26,240 nt of DNA from positions 1 through 26,240 of the forward strand of contig CAJUMJ010000049.1 of assembly GCA_910587095.1 (NCBI GenBank), read 5' to 3'. The DNA comes from an uncultured Lachnospiraceae bacterium (GTDB lineage Bacteria > Bacillota > Clostridia > Lachnospirales > Lachnospiraceae). Shown in pieces: positions 1-7,093 of this stretch (position 1 is the first letter of the stretch; the number at the start of each line of letters is the position of its first letter). The position numbers were made by a program, and so were the translations under genes. The notes under the pieces are model-generated. The model did no database searches. It worked only from the letters and a program-made list of their open reading frames with translations, and was not told where the DNA came from.

Positions 1-144
1 ATGTGTTTCACCCCGTTATCTATAAAAAGCTGCAAAAAAAATGAGCCTGTTTCACGGAAACCTTTGTAGATATTATATCAGATATCGGGGCACAAATCAG
101 TAAAATCAAGCGTTGTAGAGTTAATCAGCAGACACTATTTAACG

Positions 145-195
145 AAAAAAACTAAAAAATGAAAAATCGCCGACGCTCCTCATCTGGGCGCCGGC
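145..195 (-). terminator. Rho-independent terminator of the mannoside operon
   Basis: Read on the minus strand, the 8-9 bp stem GCCGGCGC/GCGTCGGC (188-195 with 169-176, one G-U pair, 11-nt loop) is followed by T-rich sequence. It lies about 20 bases past the stop of the GH130_2 gene and closes the operon. Positions 1-144 hold nothing I recognise. Confidence 0.8.
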
Positions 196-216
196 GTCTT
201 CTCATTCCCCTATATT

Positions 217-1239
217 CTACCGGATGCCGATCTCCTCGTCAGCCTCGGTGGTGTGGCTGTTTACTTTGATATAATCCACAATCTCATCCAGCTTCGTAAA
301 GGCAAGACCCACATAGCTGTCCGCGCAGCCATAGTACAACGCGATCTTTCCGCTTACGGAATCGTGAATGGTCGCACAAGGGAAGCAGACGTTCGGGACA
401 AAGCCTCTCTCCTCGTACCACTCCTCCGGGGTCAGCAGAAAATTTTCGCATCGGTACAGCACTTTCGACGGGTTGTCAATGTCGAGAATCGCACCGCCAA
501 TCGAGTACACCAGACCGTTGCAGGTGCCGGTTACGCCATGGTAAAACAGGAGCCACCCTTCCGTCGTCTCGATGGGCGCCGCGCCGCCGCCGATCTTGAC
601 GGACTCCCACCACTCGGAACTTCTCCCCATCACATGCCTGTGTCTGCCCCAGTAGACCATATCCGGACTCTCGCTCAGGAAAATATCCCCGAAAGGCGTA
701 TGGCCTGAATCCGAAGGACGGCTAAGGAGCATATACTTACCGTTAATCTTTCTCGGGAACAGCACCGCATTTCTGTTAAAGGGAATAAACGGATTCTCAA
801 TTCTCGTAAACGTCTTAAAATCCGTGGTCTTCGCCATACCGATGGACGCCCCGTAAAAATCCTGACACCATATAATATAGTAGGTGTCCTCCACCTTCAC
901 CAGACGGGGATCGTATGCGTATACCGGCATAAAGTCGTTGCCGTCCTCATCCTTAAAAGGAATCTTCTCCTTCTCAAACGTCCAGTGGATCGCATCCTCA
1001 CTGTGTCCGAGATAAATATACGGTATGCCGTTTGTCTGTTCCCCGCGGAATACGCCGATAAACCCATCGCCATAAGGCATTACCGCACTGTTAAAGATTC
1101 TGGCAACCCCCTCCACAGGATTCCTTCCGATAATCGGGTTTTCACTGTATCTCCAAATCGGCGCGCCCGTAAGCCCCGCCGGCTTCTCCTGCCAGGGAAC
1201 GTTCTTTACCACAGGGCTGATCATTTTTACTTCGCTCAT
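217..1239 (-). CDS. GH130_2 beta-1,4-mannoside phosphorylase
   Basis: A 340-residue inverting phosphorylase of glycoside hydrolase family 130. It should use phosphate to release mannose-1-phosphate from the non-reducing end of beta-1,4-mannosides in the cytoplasm; no signal peptide is seen. Family blocks visible are RIFNSAV near residue 48, AYDPRL with the proposed proton-donor Asp at about residue 110, RPSDSGHTPFGD and VPNVCFPCA near the C-terminus. I start it at the ATG at 1239 because GGAGG lies 8 bases upstream; a longer open frame to 1329 has no ribosome site. It is the last gene of an operon with a GH130_1 enzyme and an epimerase, which favours mannooligosaccharide phosphorylase (EC 2.4.1.319). 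Its motifs also resemble the Man-beta-1,4-GlcNAc phosphorylases (EC 2.4.1.320), so exact specificity is open. Confidence 0.88.
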   Translation of the reverse strand: MSEVKMISPVVKNVPWQEKPAGLTGAPIWRYSENPIIGRNPVEGVARIFNSAVMPYGDGFIGVFRGEQTNGIPYIYLGHSEDAIHWTFEKEKIPFKDEDGNDFMPVYAYDPRLVKVEDTYYIIWCQDFYGASIGMAKTTDFKTFTRIENPFIPFNRNAVLFPRKINGKYMLLSRPSDSGHTPFGDIFLSESPDMVYWGRHRHVMGRSSEWWESVKIGGGAAPIETTEGWLLFYHGVTGTCNGLVYSIGGAILDIDNPSKVLYRCENFLLTPEEWYEERGFVPNVCFPCATIHDSVSGKIALYYGCADSYVGLAFTKLDEIVDYIKVNSHTTEADEEIGIR

Positions 1240-1255
1240 TTTATCTTCCTCCATT

Positions 1256-1349
1256 CCGAAGCGTTCAACGGTTACAAACGCCGGCAGCCGGTTTTCCGAA
1301 AGAATACTCCGGTTCCGCTCCGCGCTCAAAGGAATTTGCGACGCTTCGG
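1256..1349. repeat. Inverted repeat between the two GH130 genes
   Basis: CCGAAGCGT at 1256-1264 and its exact complement ACGCTTCGG at 1341-1349 can fold the 137-base spacer between the GH130 genes. There is no T-tract. It could affect mRNA processing or relative expression of the last gene, but that is inference. Confidence 0.4.
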
Positions 1350-1376
1350 CACAAATTCCGAATTAAAAACCAGCAC

Positions 1377-2549
1377 TCACTGTTCCGATAAAAAAGTAAG
1401 ATTTCTCTTGATAAACTCGCATCTTTGGGCCACGCACCCTGCGGAGCGGTAAGGGTCCTGCGGCGTGTTGAACACATAGTCAGTCAGCTTGTCAATGGTC
1501 GTCACCGCCACGTGCATTCTGGTATCGCTGGCCGCATAGTAGATATACACCTCGCCGTTATCCTTCGCGATCGCGCCGTTTGTGAACACTACGTTGGACA
1601 CGTCGCCCACCCGCTCCCAATTCCGGGGACCGATCAGCATACCGGAAGGCTCCGCGATCACCTTGGAAGGATCTTTTAAGTCCGTCGCAAAGGCATAGAT
1701 CACATAGCGCAGTCCTGCCGCCGTATTTCTCACGCCGTGGGCGATATGTATCCACCCCCTATCCGTCCTGATCGGAGGCGCGCCCGCCCCGTTTTTCGCC
1801 TCGGTGATGGTGTGGTATCTGCGGATGGAAGTCATCTTCTCCTCGTCGATCACCGCGTTTGTGATATCGTCGCACAGGCCGAATCCGATGCCGCCGCCTG
1901 ATCCCGTCTCTATGAAATCATCCATGGGCCTTGTGTAGAACGCATATTTGCCGTCCACAAATTCCGGGTGCAGCACCACATTTCTCTGCTGAGGAGAACG
2001 CTTCGTCACAAGATTTGGCAGCCTCTCCCAGTTCTTTAAGTCCTTTGTCCGCACGATGCCGGCCGCCGCCACAGCCGCGGACAGGTCGTTCACCGTAGGA
2101 TCCTTGCTCTCGGAACAGAATACGCCGTAAATATAGCCGTCCTCATGCTTCGTCAGACGCATGTCGTAGACGTTCGTCTCCTCCGGGCAGGTGTCCGGCA
2201 GAAGGATCGGATAATCACAAAATTTAAAACCGTCGATCCCATTGTCGCTCTTTGCCACGCCAAAGAAGGATTTTCTGTCATTTCCCTCGATTCTGGCCAC
2301 CAGATAGTATTTTCCGTCCAGCTCGATGGCCCCCGCGTTCATCACCGCGTTGACGCCCAGGCGCTCCATAAAGTAAGGGTTCGTCTCCGGGTTCAAGTCA
2401 TACCGCCAGTACAACGGAATATGCTCCCTCGTCAAAACCGGATACTGATACCGGTCGTAAATCCCGTTGTAATCATCCGACTTTACATTCTTTCTCGCAA
2501 TCAGCTTATTGTATTTTTCTAATTCCACATAATACTGTTGATGCAGCAT
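1377..2549 (-). CDS. 4-O-beta-D-mannosyl-D-glucose phosphorylase (GH130_1)
   Basis: A 390-residue family GH130 enzyme of subfamily 1 type. It converts mannosyl-beta-1,4-glucose plus phosphate to mannose-1-phosphate and glucose (EC 2.4.1.281). Diagnostic blocks are RIEGNDRKSFFGVA at about 86-99, NVYDMRLTKHEDG with the catalytic Asp at 129, and NGAGAPPIRTDRGWIHIAHGV in the middle of the protein. Length and motifs match the Bacteroides fragilis and Ruminococcus albus enzymes. A purine-rich AAAGGA site precedes the ATG. The gene follows the epimerase by 39 bases and precedes the GH130_2 gene by 137 bases. With the epimerase it forms the known mannobiose pathway (epimerise, then phosphorolyse). 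No export signal, so it should act in the cytoplasm. Confidence 0.92.
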   Translation of the reverse strand: MLHQQYYVELEKYNKLIARKNVKSDDYNGIYDRYQYPVLTREHIPLYWRYDLNPETNPYFMERLGVNAVMNAGAIELDGKYYLVARIEGNDRKSFFGVAKSDNGIDGFKFCDYPILLPDTCPEETNVYDMRLTKHEDGYIYGVFCSESKDPTVNDLSAAVAAAGIVRTKDLKNWERLPNLVTKRSPQQRNVVLHPEFVDGKYAFYTRPMDDFIETGSGGGIGFGLCDDITNAVIDEEKMTSIRRYHTITEAKNGAGAPPIRTDRGWIHIAHGVRNTAAGLRYVIYAFATDLKDPSKVIAEPSGMLIGPRNWERVGDVSNVVFTNGAIAKDNGEVYIYYAASDTRMHVAVTTIDKLTDYVFNTPQDPYRSAGCVAQRCEFIKRNLTFLSEQ

Positions 2550-2588
2550 ATTCTATTTTCCTTTCTCCTCTTTTTCTCATTCTCATTT

Positions 2589-3779
2589 CTATTTTTGCAC
2601 TGTTATATTGCCGACACTTCCTCTCCTGATGACTTCCAGGCACATCCTCCCGTTATGGTACGGACACTTCCATGGCTCCACAATCGGTTTTGCGCTCACG
2701 GACTTCCCGTCCTTATCCACATCCCAAAGCCACTCGGAACCAGGTCGCTTATCGATTACGTGCGCCTTGATAAACTCCCACTCGGCTCTCGCCGCCTCCA
2801 GATACTCTATCTGTGCCGGCGCAAGCCGGAATCCGTTCAAAAAGCCCACCAGAGCCTCCGCCTGCACCCACCAGACGCGGTTCTCATCCACCACGCCCCT
2901 CTCGCACTCGTTGGCGAGAGACTTGCCGTCAAAAGCCGTCCGATACACTTGACCGGTTAAGTCAAGTACAATCGGCAACATCTTCTCCGCATATGTATCA
3001 TCCCCTAATACATCCGTTCCTCTTCTGATTAACCACGCCGTCTCGATATCATGGCCGTAGGAATGCAAGTCCAGAATCGTATGCATCCCACGATCAAAAA
3101 ATACTTCCTGCCTGTGCAATTTCGGATTGTAAATCTTTTGCGCAATCGTATCGAGGATCCATTTGAGTCTCTCTTTCACCGCCGTATCGCCGGTCACACG
3201 GTACAACTCCGTATACGCCTCAAATACATGAAGGAGCGTGTTCATCGTCTTTTCCGCGATCACGCCGTTTTCGGACAGTTTATCGTTCCTGATCTCCCGG
3301 AATTCCCTGTCAAAAGCCTCCTTGTAGCCGATTTCATCCGTGCAGCGCGACTCGATGATATGAAACAGCTCCATCGCCGTCTCCCGTGCGTTCTCATCCC
3401 CGGACGCATCATAATAGGAAGAAAGGGCGTAAATGGAAAAAGCCTGGTTGTACGTGTGCTTCGTCGTATCTTTCGGCGTACCGTCATAGTCAACCGACCA
3501 GTAGACGCCCCCCTTTTCCTGATCTACACAGTATTTTCTCATAAACTCGTAACCGTGCCTCGCCTCGGCGAGCAGAGATTCATCCCTTAACACCATATAC
3601 GCGTTTGAGAAAAACCAGGTGATACGACTGTTTAAAATGCATCCCTTCACCGCTCTTTTGTCCACCTGCAGCTCATAGTCCATATACCCGTAGTAGCCGC
3701 CGTTTTCGTCATCCCGCAGCCTTTTCCAAAACGGAATGATACAGTCTGTCAGGTGGCTTCTGATCTCTTCCACCATCAT
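2589..3779 (-). CDS. AGE-family mannobiose/cellobiose 2-epimerase
   Basis: A 396-residue N-acylglucosamine 2-epimerase family protein with an (alpha/alpha)6 barrel expected throughout. It interconverts the reducing-end mannose and glucose of beta-1,4 disaccharides (EC 5.1.3.11 type). Conserved features are MNTLLHVFEAYTELYR with His184, LHSYGHDIETAWL with His243, VWWVQAEALVGF near 302-313 and PWKCPYHNGRMCLE with His375; the histidines match the catalytic and binding residues of known cellobiose epimerases. The start MMVEE follows a GGAGGGG site. It is the first gene of the operon and feeds mannosyl-glucose to the adjacent GH130_1 enzyme, so mannobiose is the likely physiological substrate, although these enzymes usually also act on cellobiose. 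Confidence 0.9.
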   Translation of the reverse strand: MMVEEIRSHLTDCIIPFWKRLRDDENGGYYGYMDYELQVDKRAVKGCILNSRITWFFSNAYMVLRDESLLAEARHGYEFMRKYCVDQEKGGVYWSVDYDGTPKDTTKHTYNQAFSIYALSSYYDASGDENARETAMELFHIIESRCTDEIGYKEAFDREFREIRNDKLSENGVIAEKTMNTLLHVFEAYTELYRVTGDTAVKERLKWILDTIAQKIYNPKLHRQEVFFDRGMHTILDLHSYGHDIETAWLIRRGTDVLGDDTYAEKMLPIVLDLTGQVYRTAFDGKSLANECERGVVDENRVWWVQAEALVGFLNGFRLAPAQIEYLEAARAEWEFIKAHVIDKRPGSEWLWDVDKDGKSVSAKPIVEPWKCPYHNGRMCLEVIRRGSVGNITVQK

Positions 3780-3852
3780 CGCCTTTCTCCCCTCCTCTTC
3801 CCTTTCTGTTTTCTTTGCTTCATCGTGCGAAGGCTAATAATTAGTTCATATT

Positions 3853-3869
3853 TTAAACAAATAACTTAA
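3853..3869 (-). promoter_or_regulatory. Candidate LacI-family operator of the mannoside operon
   Basis: The 17-mer TTAAGTTATTTGTTTAA (minus strand) lies just downstream of the -10 box. It matches the 17-mer at 5278-5294 near the regulator gene in 13 of 17 positions. The size suits a LacI-type operator, but the palindrome here is imperfect. Assignment is inference. Confidence 0.4.
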
Positions 3870-3881
3870 AACTATGATTAA

Positions 3882-3909
3882 ATTATAAAGTAATTTTTGT
3901 TAATGTCAA
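3882..3909 (-). promoter_or_regulatory. Sigma-A promoter of the mannoside operon
   Basis: Perfect TTGACA (3909-3904), 16-base spacer, perfect TATAAT (3887-3882). It sits about 100 bases upstream of the epimerase start and is the only strong promoter before the three-gene operon. Confidence 0.8.
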
Positions 3910-3979
3910 CACGTTTTTACAAAACCGGCATCTTCAACTTAAATTGCGGCCGGCTTTTGTCTATTTTCACTATATATCG

Positions 3980-4170
3980 CATGAGCGGATGTGAAAGCCG
4001 TCTCTGCTCATGCATACATCCTTTCTCTGGCGCTTTCCGTCTCTGCATGCATGAGCAGACTCGAAATGCTTCGCATTTCTCGTTCGCGTTGCTCGCCGTA
4101 AAGCGCCATAGACAGTCTTGTATGCATACATCCTTTCTCTGGCGCTTTCCGTCTCTGCTCATGCGCGCAA
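3980..4170. repeat. Dispersed repeat, copy 1
   Basis: This intergenic stretch is a composite repeat. A 37-base segment is perfectly duplicated at 4010-4046 and 4122-4158. Between them lies the family core (about 4053-4102) with the hairpin GAAATGC-TTC-GCATTTC. The ends CATGAGCAGA (4050-4059) and TCTGCTCATG (4154-4163) are perfect inverted repeats. It abuts the A-tract of the next terminator through GCGCGCAAAAAA. Related copies lie near 9096 and 13847. Small open frames here are not genes. Confidence 0.75.
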
Positions 4171-4200
4171 AAAAAGCGCGTCGGTTTTGACGCGCTTTTT
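4171..4200 (-). terminator. Terminator of the LacI-family regulator gene
   Basis: A perfect 12-base stem AAAAAGCGCGTC/GACGCGCTTTTT with a 6-base loop, flanked by T-runs on either strand. It lies 21 bases past the regulator stop codon and separates that transcript from the mannoside operon. Confidence 0.9.
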
Positions 4201-4221
4201 ATTCTTACAAGCGATGCAGAC

Positions 4222-5253
4222 TCACGGATATGCTCTGCAAACGCTGTCCTTATATATAATTTTACCGTCCACTATGATCACGCCCCGTCTGTAAGGTTCC
4301 CCGGAAATCTTACGGATCATATTTCTTACGGTCTGCCGCGCCATCTCGCGCATGTCCACCTCGTAGGTCGTAATCCTCACATCGCACAGTCCCGGCGGCT
4401 GGTAATTGTCATACCCCACCACGGATATATCCTGCGGCACCCGATATCCCTCCTGTTCCAGAAAATCGACCAGCGTGGCCGCCGCCACATCGTTGTTGCA
4501 GACAAAAGCCGTCGGCATCTCTCCTGGAAGCTTCCATTCAAAGTTCTCGTCAGACCGCCCCGTCTCCGCGTTTCTGTCCTGGATGACCCACTCCCGGTTC
4601 ACCGCAATACCATGCTCGCCAAGCGCTTTCGCATAGCCGAAAAAGCGGTCGGTGATGGAGTCCGTGAAAAAGACATTTCCCACAAAAGCGATCTTTTTAT
4701 GCCCCATACCGAAGAGATAGTTCGTCATCCGGTACATGCCGAAATAGCCGTTGGAAATCACCGCGTCGTAGATGCCGTTGGGATCCGAAAAGTCGAGCAG
4801 TATAAAAGGCATGTTCACCTGCCCGATCAGTTTTTCAAGATACTCCTTGCATAGATTCCCTATAATGATAAGTCCCTCCGCCTTTTTCTCCCTGATCAGG
4901 CGCGGCATGACCTGTTCCTCCTCGTCCTGCGCCGACAAAACCTCCAGCATCGTAAAGCTTCCCTGCCGCAATGCCGCTGTTGCAACCTCCTGATAGAGAT
5001 TCCAGTAAAAGGATTCATACCTGGCCAGATATCTGTCGGAAACAATCACGCCGAAAGTATGGCTGAGGCTTCCTTCCGCGCGCTCCCTGTAACGCTCGGA
5101 AGCTGTCTTATACCCCATCTGTTCCGCCTTCTCCTTGATTTTCGCGCGAAGCTCCTCACTGACGCCCTTCTGGTCGGACAGCGCCTTGGATACCGTTACC
5201 GTACTGACACCCATCGCTTTCGCAATATCCGCCATTTTTACCGCTTTAGCCAT
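4222..5253 (-). CDS. LacI-family transcriptional regulator
   Basis: A 343-residue LacI/GalR-type protein. The N-terminal helix-turn-helix and hinge helix occupy about residues 5-60, with VSTVTVSKALSDQKGVSEE as the recognition region. A periplasmic-binding-protein-like sugar sensor fills about 65-335, with FVCNNDVAAATL and ISVVGYDNY as typical blocks. It is transcribed just upstream of, and in the same direction as, the mannoside operon but is separated from it by a strong terminator. Its own promoter closely resembles the operon promoter, so it probably represses both, with a mannose-containing sugar as ligand; the ligand is inferred from context. No clear Shine-Dalgarno is visible before the ATG, unlike most neighbours, which may keep expression low. 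Confidence 0.9.
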   Translation of the reverse strand: MAKAVKMADIAKAMGVSTVTVSKALSDQKGVSEELRAKIKEKAEQMGYKTASERYRERAEGSLSHTFGVIVSDRYLARYESFYWNLYQEVATAALRQGSFTMLEVLSAQDEEEQVMPRLIREKKAEGLIIIGNLCKEYLEKLIGQVNMPFILLDFSDPNGIYDAVISNGYFGMYRMTNYLFGMGHKKIAFVGNVFFTDSITDRFFGYAKALGEHGIAVNREWVIQDRNAETGRSDENFEWKLPGEMPTAFVCNNDVAAATLVDFLEQEGYRVPQDISVVGYDNYQPPGLCDVRITTYEVDMREMARQTVRNMIRKISGEPYRRGVIIVDGKIIYKDSVCRAYP

Positions 5254-5277
5254 CGTTCATACCAGCCTTGTTAAAAT

Positions 5278-5294
5278 TTAAGTAATTTACTCAA
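5278..5294. promoter_or_regulatory. Candidate operator at the regulator promoter
   Basis: TTAAGTAATTTACTCAA is a 17-base palindrome about a central T, with one mismatched pair; its inner 11 bases are perfect. It starts 5 bases past the -10 box, over the expected transcription start, which suits autorepression by the LacI-family protein. Confidence 0.5.
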
Positions 5295-5298
5295 TTAA

Positions 5299-5326
5299 AT
5301 TATAAAGTAAATCAGCGGTTTGTCAA
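5299..5326 (-). promoter_or_regulatory. Promoter of the LacI-family gene
   Basis: TTGACA (5326-5321), 16-base spacer, TATAAT (5304-5299). The block around the -10 is nearly identical to that at 3879-3895. The -35 overlaps the last codons of the upstream ABC exporter gene; no terminator separates that gene from the regulator, so read-through is possible. Confidence 0.75.
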
Positions 5327-7093
5327 CCCACTCTGAGCCATACTGAGCCCGTAAAAGACTCCTTTTTTCCTGAGCAGTTCGTCCGCACCGCCCTCCTCGA
5401 CGATCCTGCCGTCGTCCACCACAAAAATGCGGTCCGCATTGCGAATCGTCGACAGTCTGTGCGCAATGACAAAGGAGGTTCTTCCCTTGAGAAGATGCGC
5501 AATCCCCTCCTGCACCAAAAGCTCCGTCTTCGTGTCGATACTGGAGGTCGCCTCATCCAAAATCAGAATCTTCGGATCGGACACCATGGTTCTGGCGAAA
5601 GCGAGAAGCTGTTTTTGTCCGACGGACAAACCGCCTCCCCTCTCGCAAAGCTGCGTGTCATACCCTTTCTCCAGCTTCACAATGAAATCATGGGCATTGA
5701 CCGCCTTGGACGCCGCCACAATTTCCTCATCCGTAGCATCCAGCTTGCCGTAGCGAATATTCTCCCGGATTGTGCCGGAGAACAAAAAATTATCCTGTGT
5801 CATAATTCCCATCTGCGTGCGAAGGCTGTTTAAAGTGACATTTTTCACATCATATCCGTCTATTTTTACCGTTCCGGCAGTTGTGTCATAAAAGCGGCTG
5901 ATCAAATTGACTATTGTAGTCTTCCCCGCTCCGGTGGGCCCGACCAAAGCGATCGTCTCCCCAGGCCGGATGCAAAATGAGACATCGTCAAGTACCTTCA
6001 CCTTGTCGTCGTAAGAAAACCCCACATGGTCAAACACAACCTCCCCCTTTATCTTCGGAAGCCGAAAAGCGCCTTCCCCATCCGCTACAGCAGACGGCGT
6101 ATCCAGTATCTCAAAAATCCGCTCCGCTCCCGCGATGTTCGTCACAAGCTGGTTGTAGAAATTGCTGATATTGTGTATGGGCTGCCAGAACATATTCAGG
6201 TACGTGCCAAAAGCCAGGAACGTGCCCACGGACACCTGATCTGTTCCCAAAATCACAATGCCCGTAAAGTAGAGAAAAATACAGCCCAGCCCCCAGGAAA
6301 AATCGATCACGGAACCGAAAGCGTCGCTCAGGCGCACCGCGTCAAAAAAGGCAATCCGATGTTCCTCCAGAAGCTCGTCAAAAGTTTCCTCCGTCTCCTC
6401 CTGCGCGTGAAAACTCTGTATGATCCGAATGCCCGCCATATCCTCGTGAATGAAAGCGTTCAGATTGGCCGCTTTTTTCCGGAAACTCTGCCAGCGCGGA
6501 TGCGCCTTATATTCGATGTAAAAGGTTGCCGCCGCCATAAACGGCAAAGTCAATAGGGACGCAAACGCCAGCTTCGCGTTCTTGCAGACCATAATCGCAA
6601 TCACGGCGATAACCGTAAGCCCGTCGGGGATCAGCGTCGTCACAAAGTTGGACAACACATCCTTCAGGGAATTGATGTCTCCGATAATGCGGGAGAGGAT
6701 TTTCCCAGTCGGCCTGCTGTCAAAAAAGGCAAAGTCCAGCTTCTGTATATGCGTGTAAAGCTCCTGTCTGATGGTCAGCAGAATTTGATTGCAAATCTTC
6801 GCCATGATAAACATCCGAAGCTTCACCGTGGCCACGAGAGCCAGATTGAGAGCCAGCGCTGCGGCCAGCAGCCTGTATAGGCCCTTCAGATTCTTTTGAC
6901 CAATATAGTCGTCGATCGCGGACTCCATAATCAAAGGATTGATCAGGCTGACCGCCACCCCGTATCCCATAATCACAAGCACCAGGACGATCTGCCGCTT
7001 ATATACGAACAGATAATCCATAAGCCGCTTCAGCGTCTGGATTTTGCTTCTCTCAACGCTTCTCTCATCTTCCTTATATGAATTAAAAGACAT
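5312..7093 (-). CDS. ABC exporter half-transporter, subunit 2 (catalytic NBD)
   Basis: A 593-residue type IV exporter half: an N-terminal six-helix transmembrane domain (about 25-320) fused to a nucleotide-binding domain (about 350-590). Visible motifs are Walker A GPTGAGKT (385-392), Q-loop Gln433, Walker B ILILDE with catalytic Glu514, and H-loop His545. The signature is LSVGQ (489-493) rather than LSGGQ. The partner encoded just upstream has a normal signature but Asp in place of the catalytic Glu, so the pair should have one full and one degenerate ATP site, as in TM287/288 and BmrCD. I start at the ATG at 7093, behind GGAGGGGAGCAGGA; this overlaps the upstream gene by 11 bases, suggesting translational coupling. 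Substrate (drug, lipid or peptide) is unknown. Confidence 0.9.
   Translation of the reverse strand: MSFNSYKEDERSVERSKIQTLKRLMDYLFVYKRQIVLVLVIMGYGVAVSLINPLIMESAIDDYIGQKNLKGLYRLLAAALALNLALVATVKLRMFIMAKICNQILLTIRQELYTHIQKLDFAFFDSRPTGKILSRIIGDINSLKDVLSNFVTTLIPDGLTVIAVIAIMVCKNAKLAFASLLTLPFMAAATFYIEYKAHPRWQSFRKKAANLNAFIHEDMAGIRIIQSFHAQEETEETFDELLEEHRIAFFDAVRLSDAFGSVIDFSWGLGCIFLYFTGIVILGTDQVSVGTFLAFGTYLNMFWQPIHNISNFYNQLVTNIAGAERIFEILDTPSAVADGEGAFRLPKIKGEVVFDHVGFSYDDKVKVLDDVSFCIRPGETIALVGPTGAGKTTIVNLISRFYDTTAGTVKIDGYDVKNVTLNSLRTQMGIMTQDNFLFSGTIRENIRYGKLDATDEEIVAASKAVNAHDFIVKLEKGYDTQLCERGGGLSVGQKQLLAFARTMVSDPKILILDEATSSIDTKTELLVQEGIAHLLKGRTSFVIAHRLSTIRNADRIFVVDDGRIVEEGGADELLRKKGVFYGLSMAQSGLTNR

Noticed and set aside
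3897..4190. Short open frames on both strands over the intergenic repeat (also near 8822-9157 and 13895-14143)
   Set aside because: They translate the dispersed repeat core itself; the same peptide fragment recurs in several places without ribosome sites.
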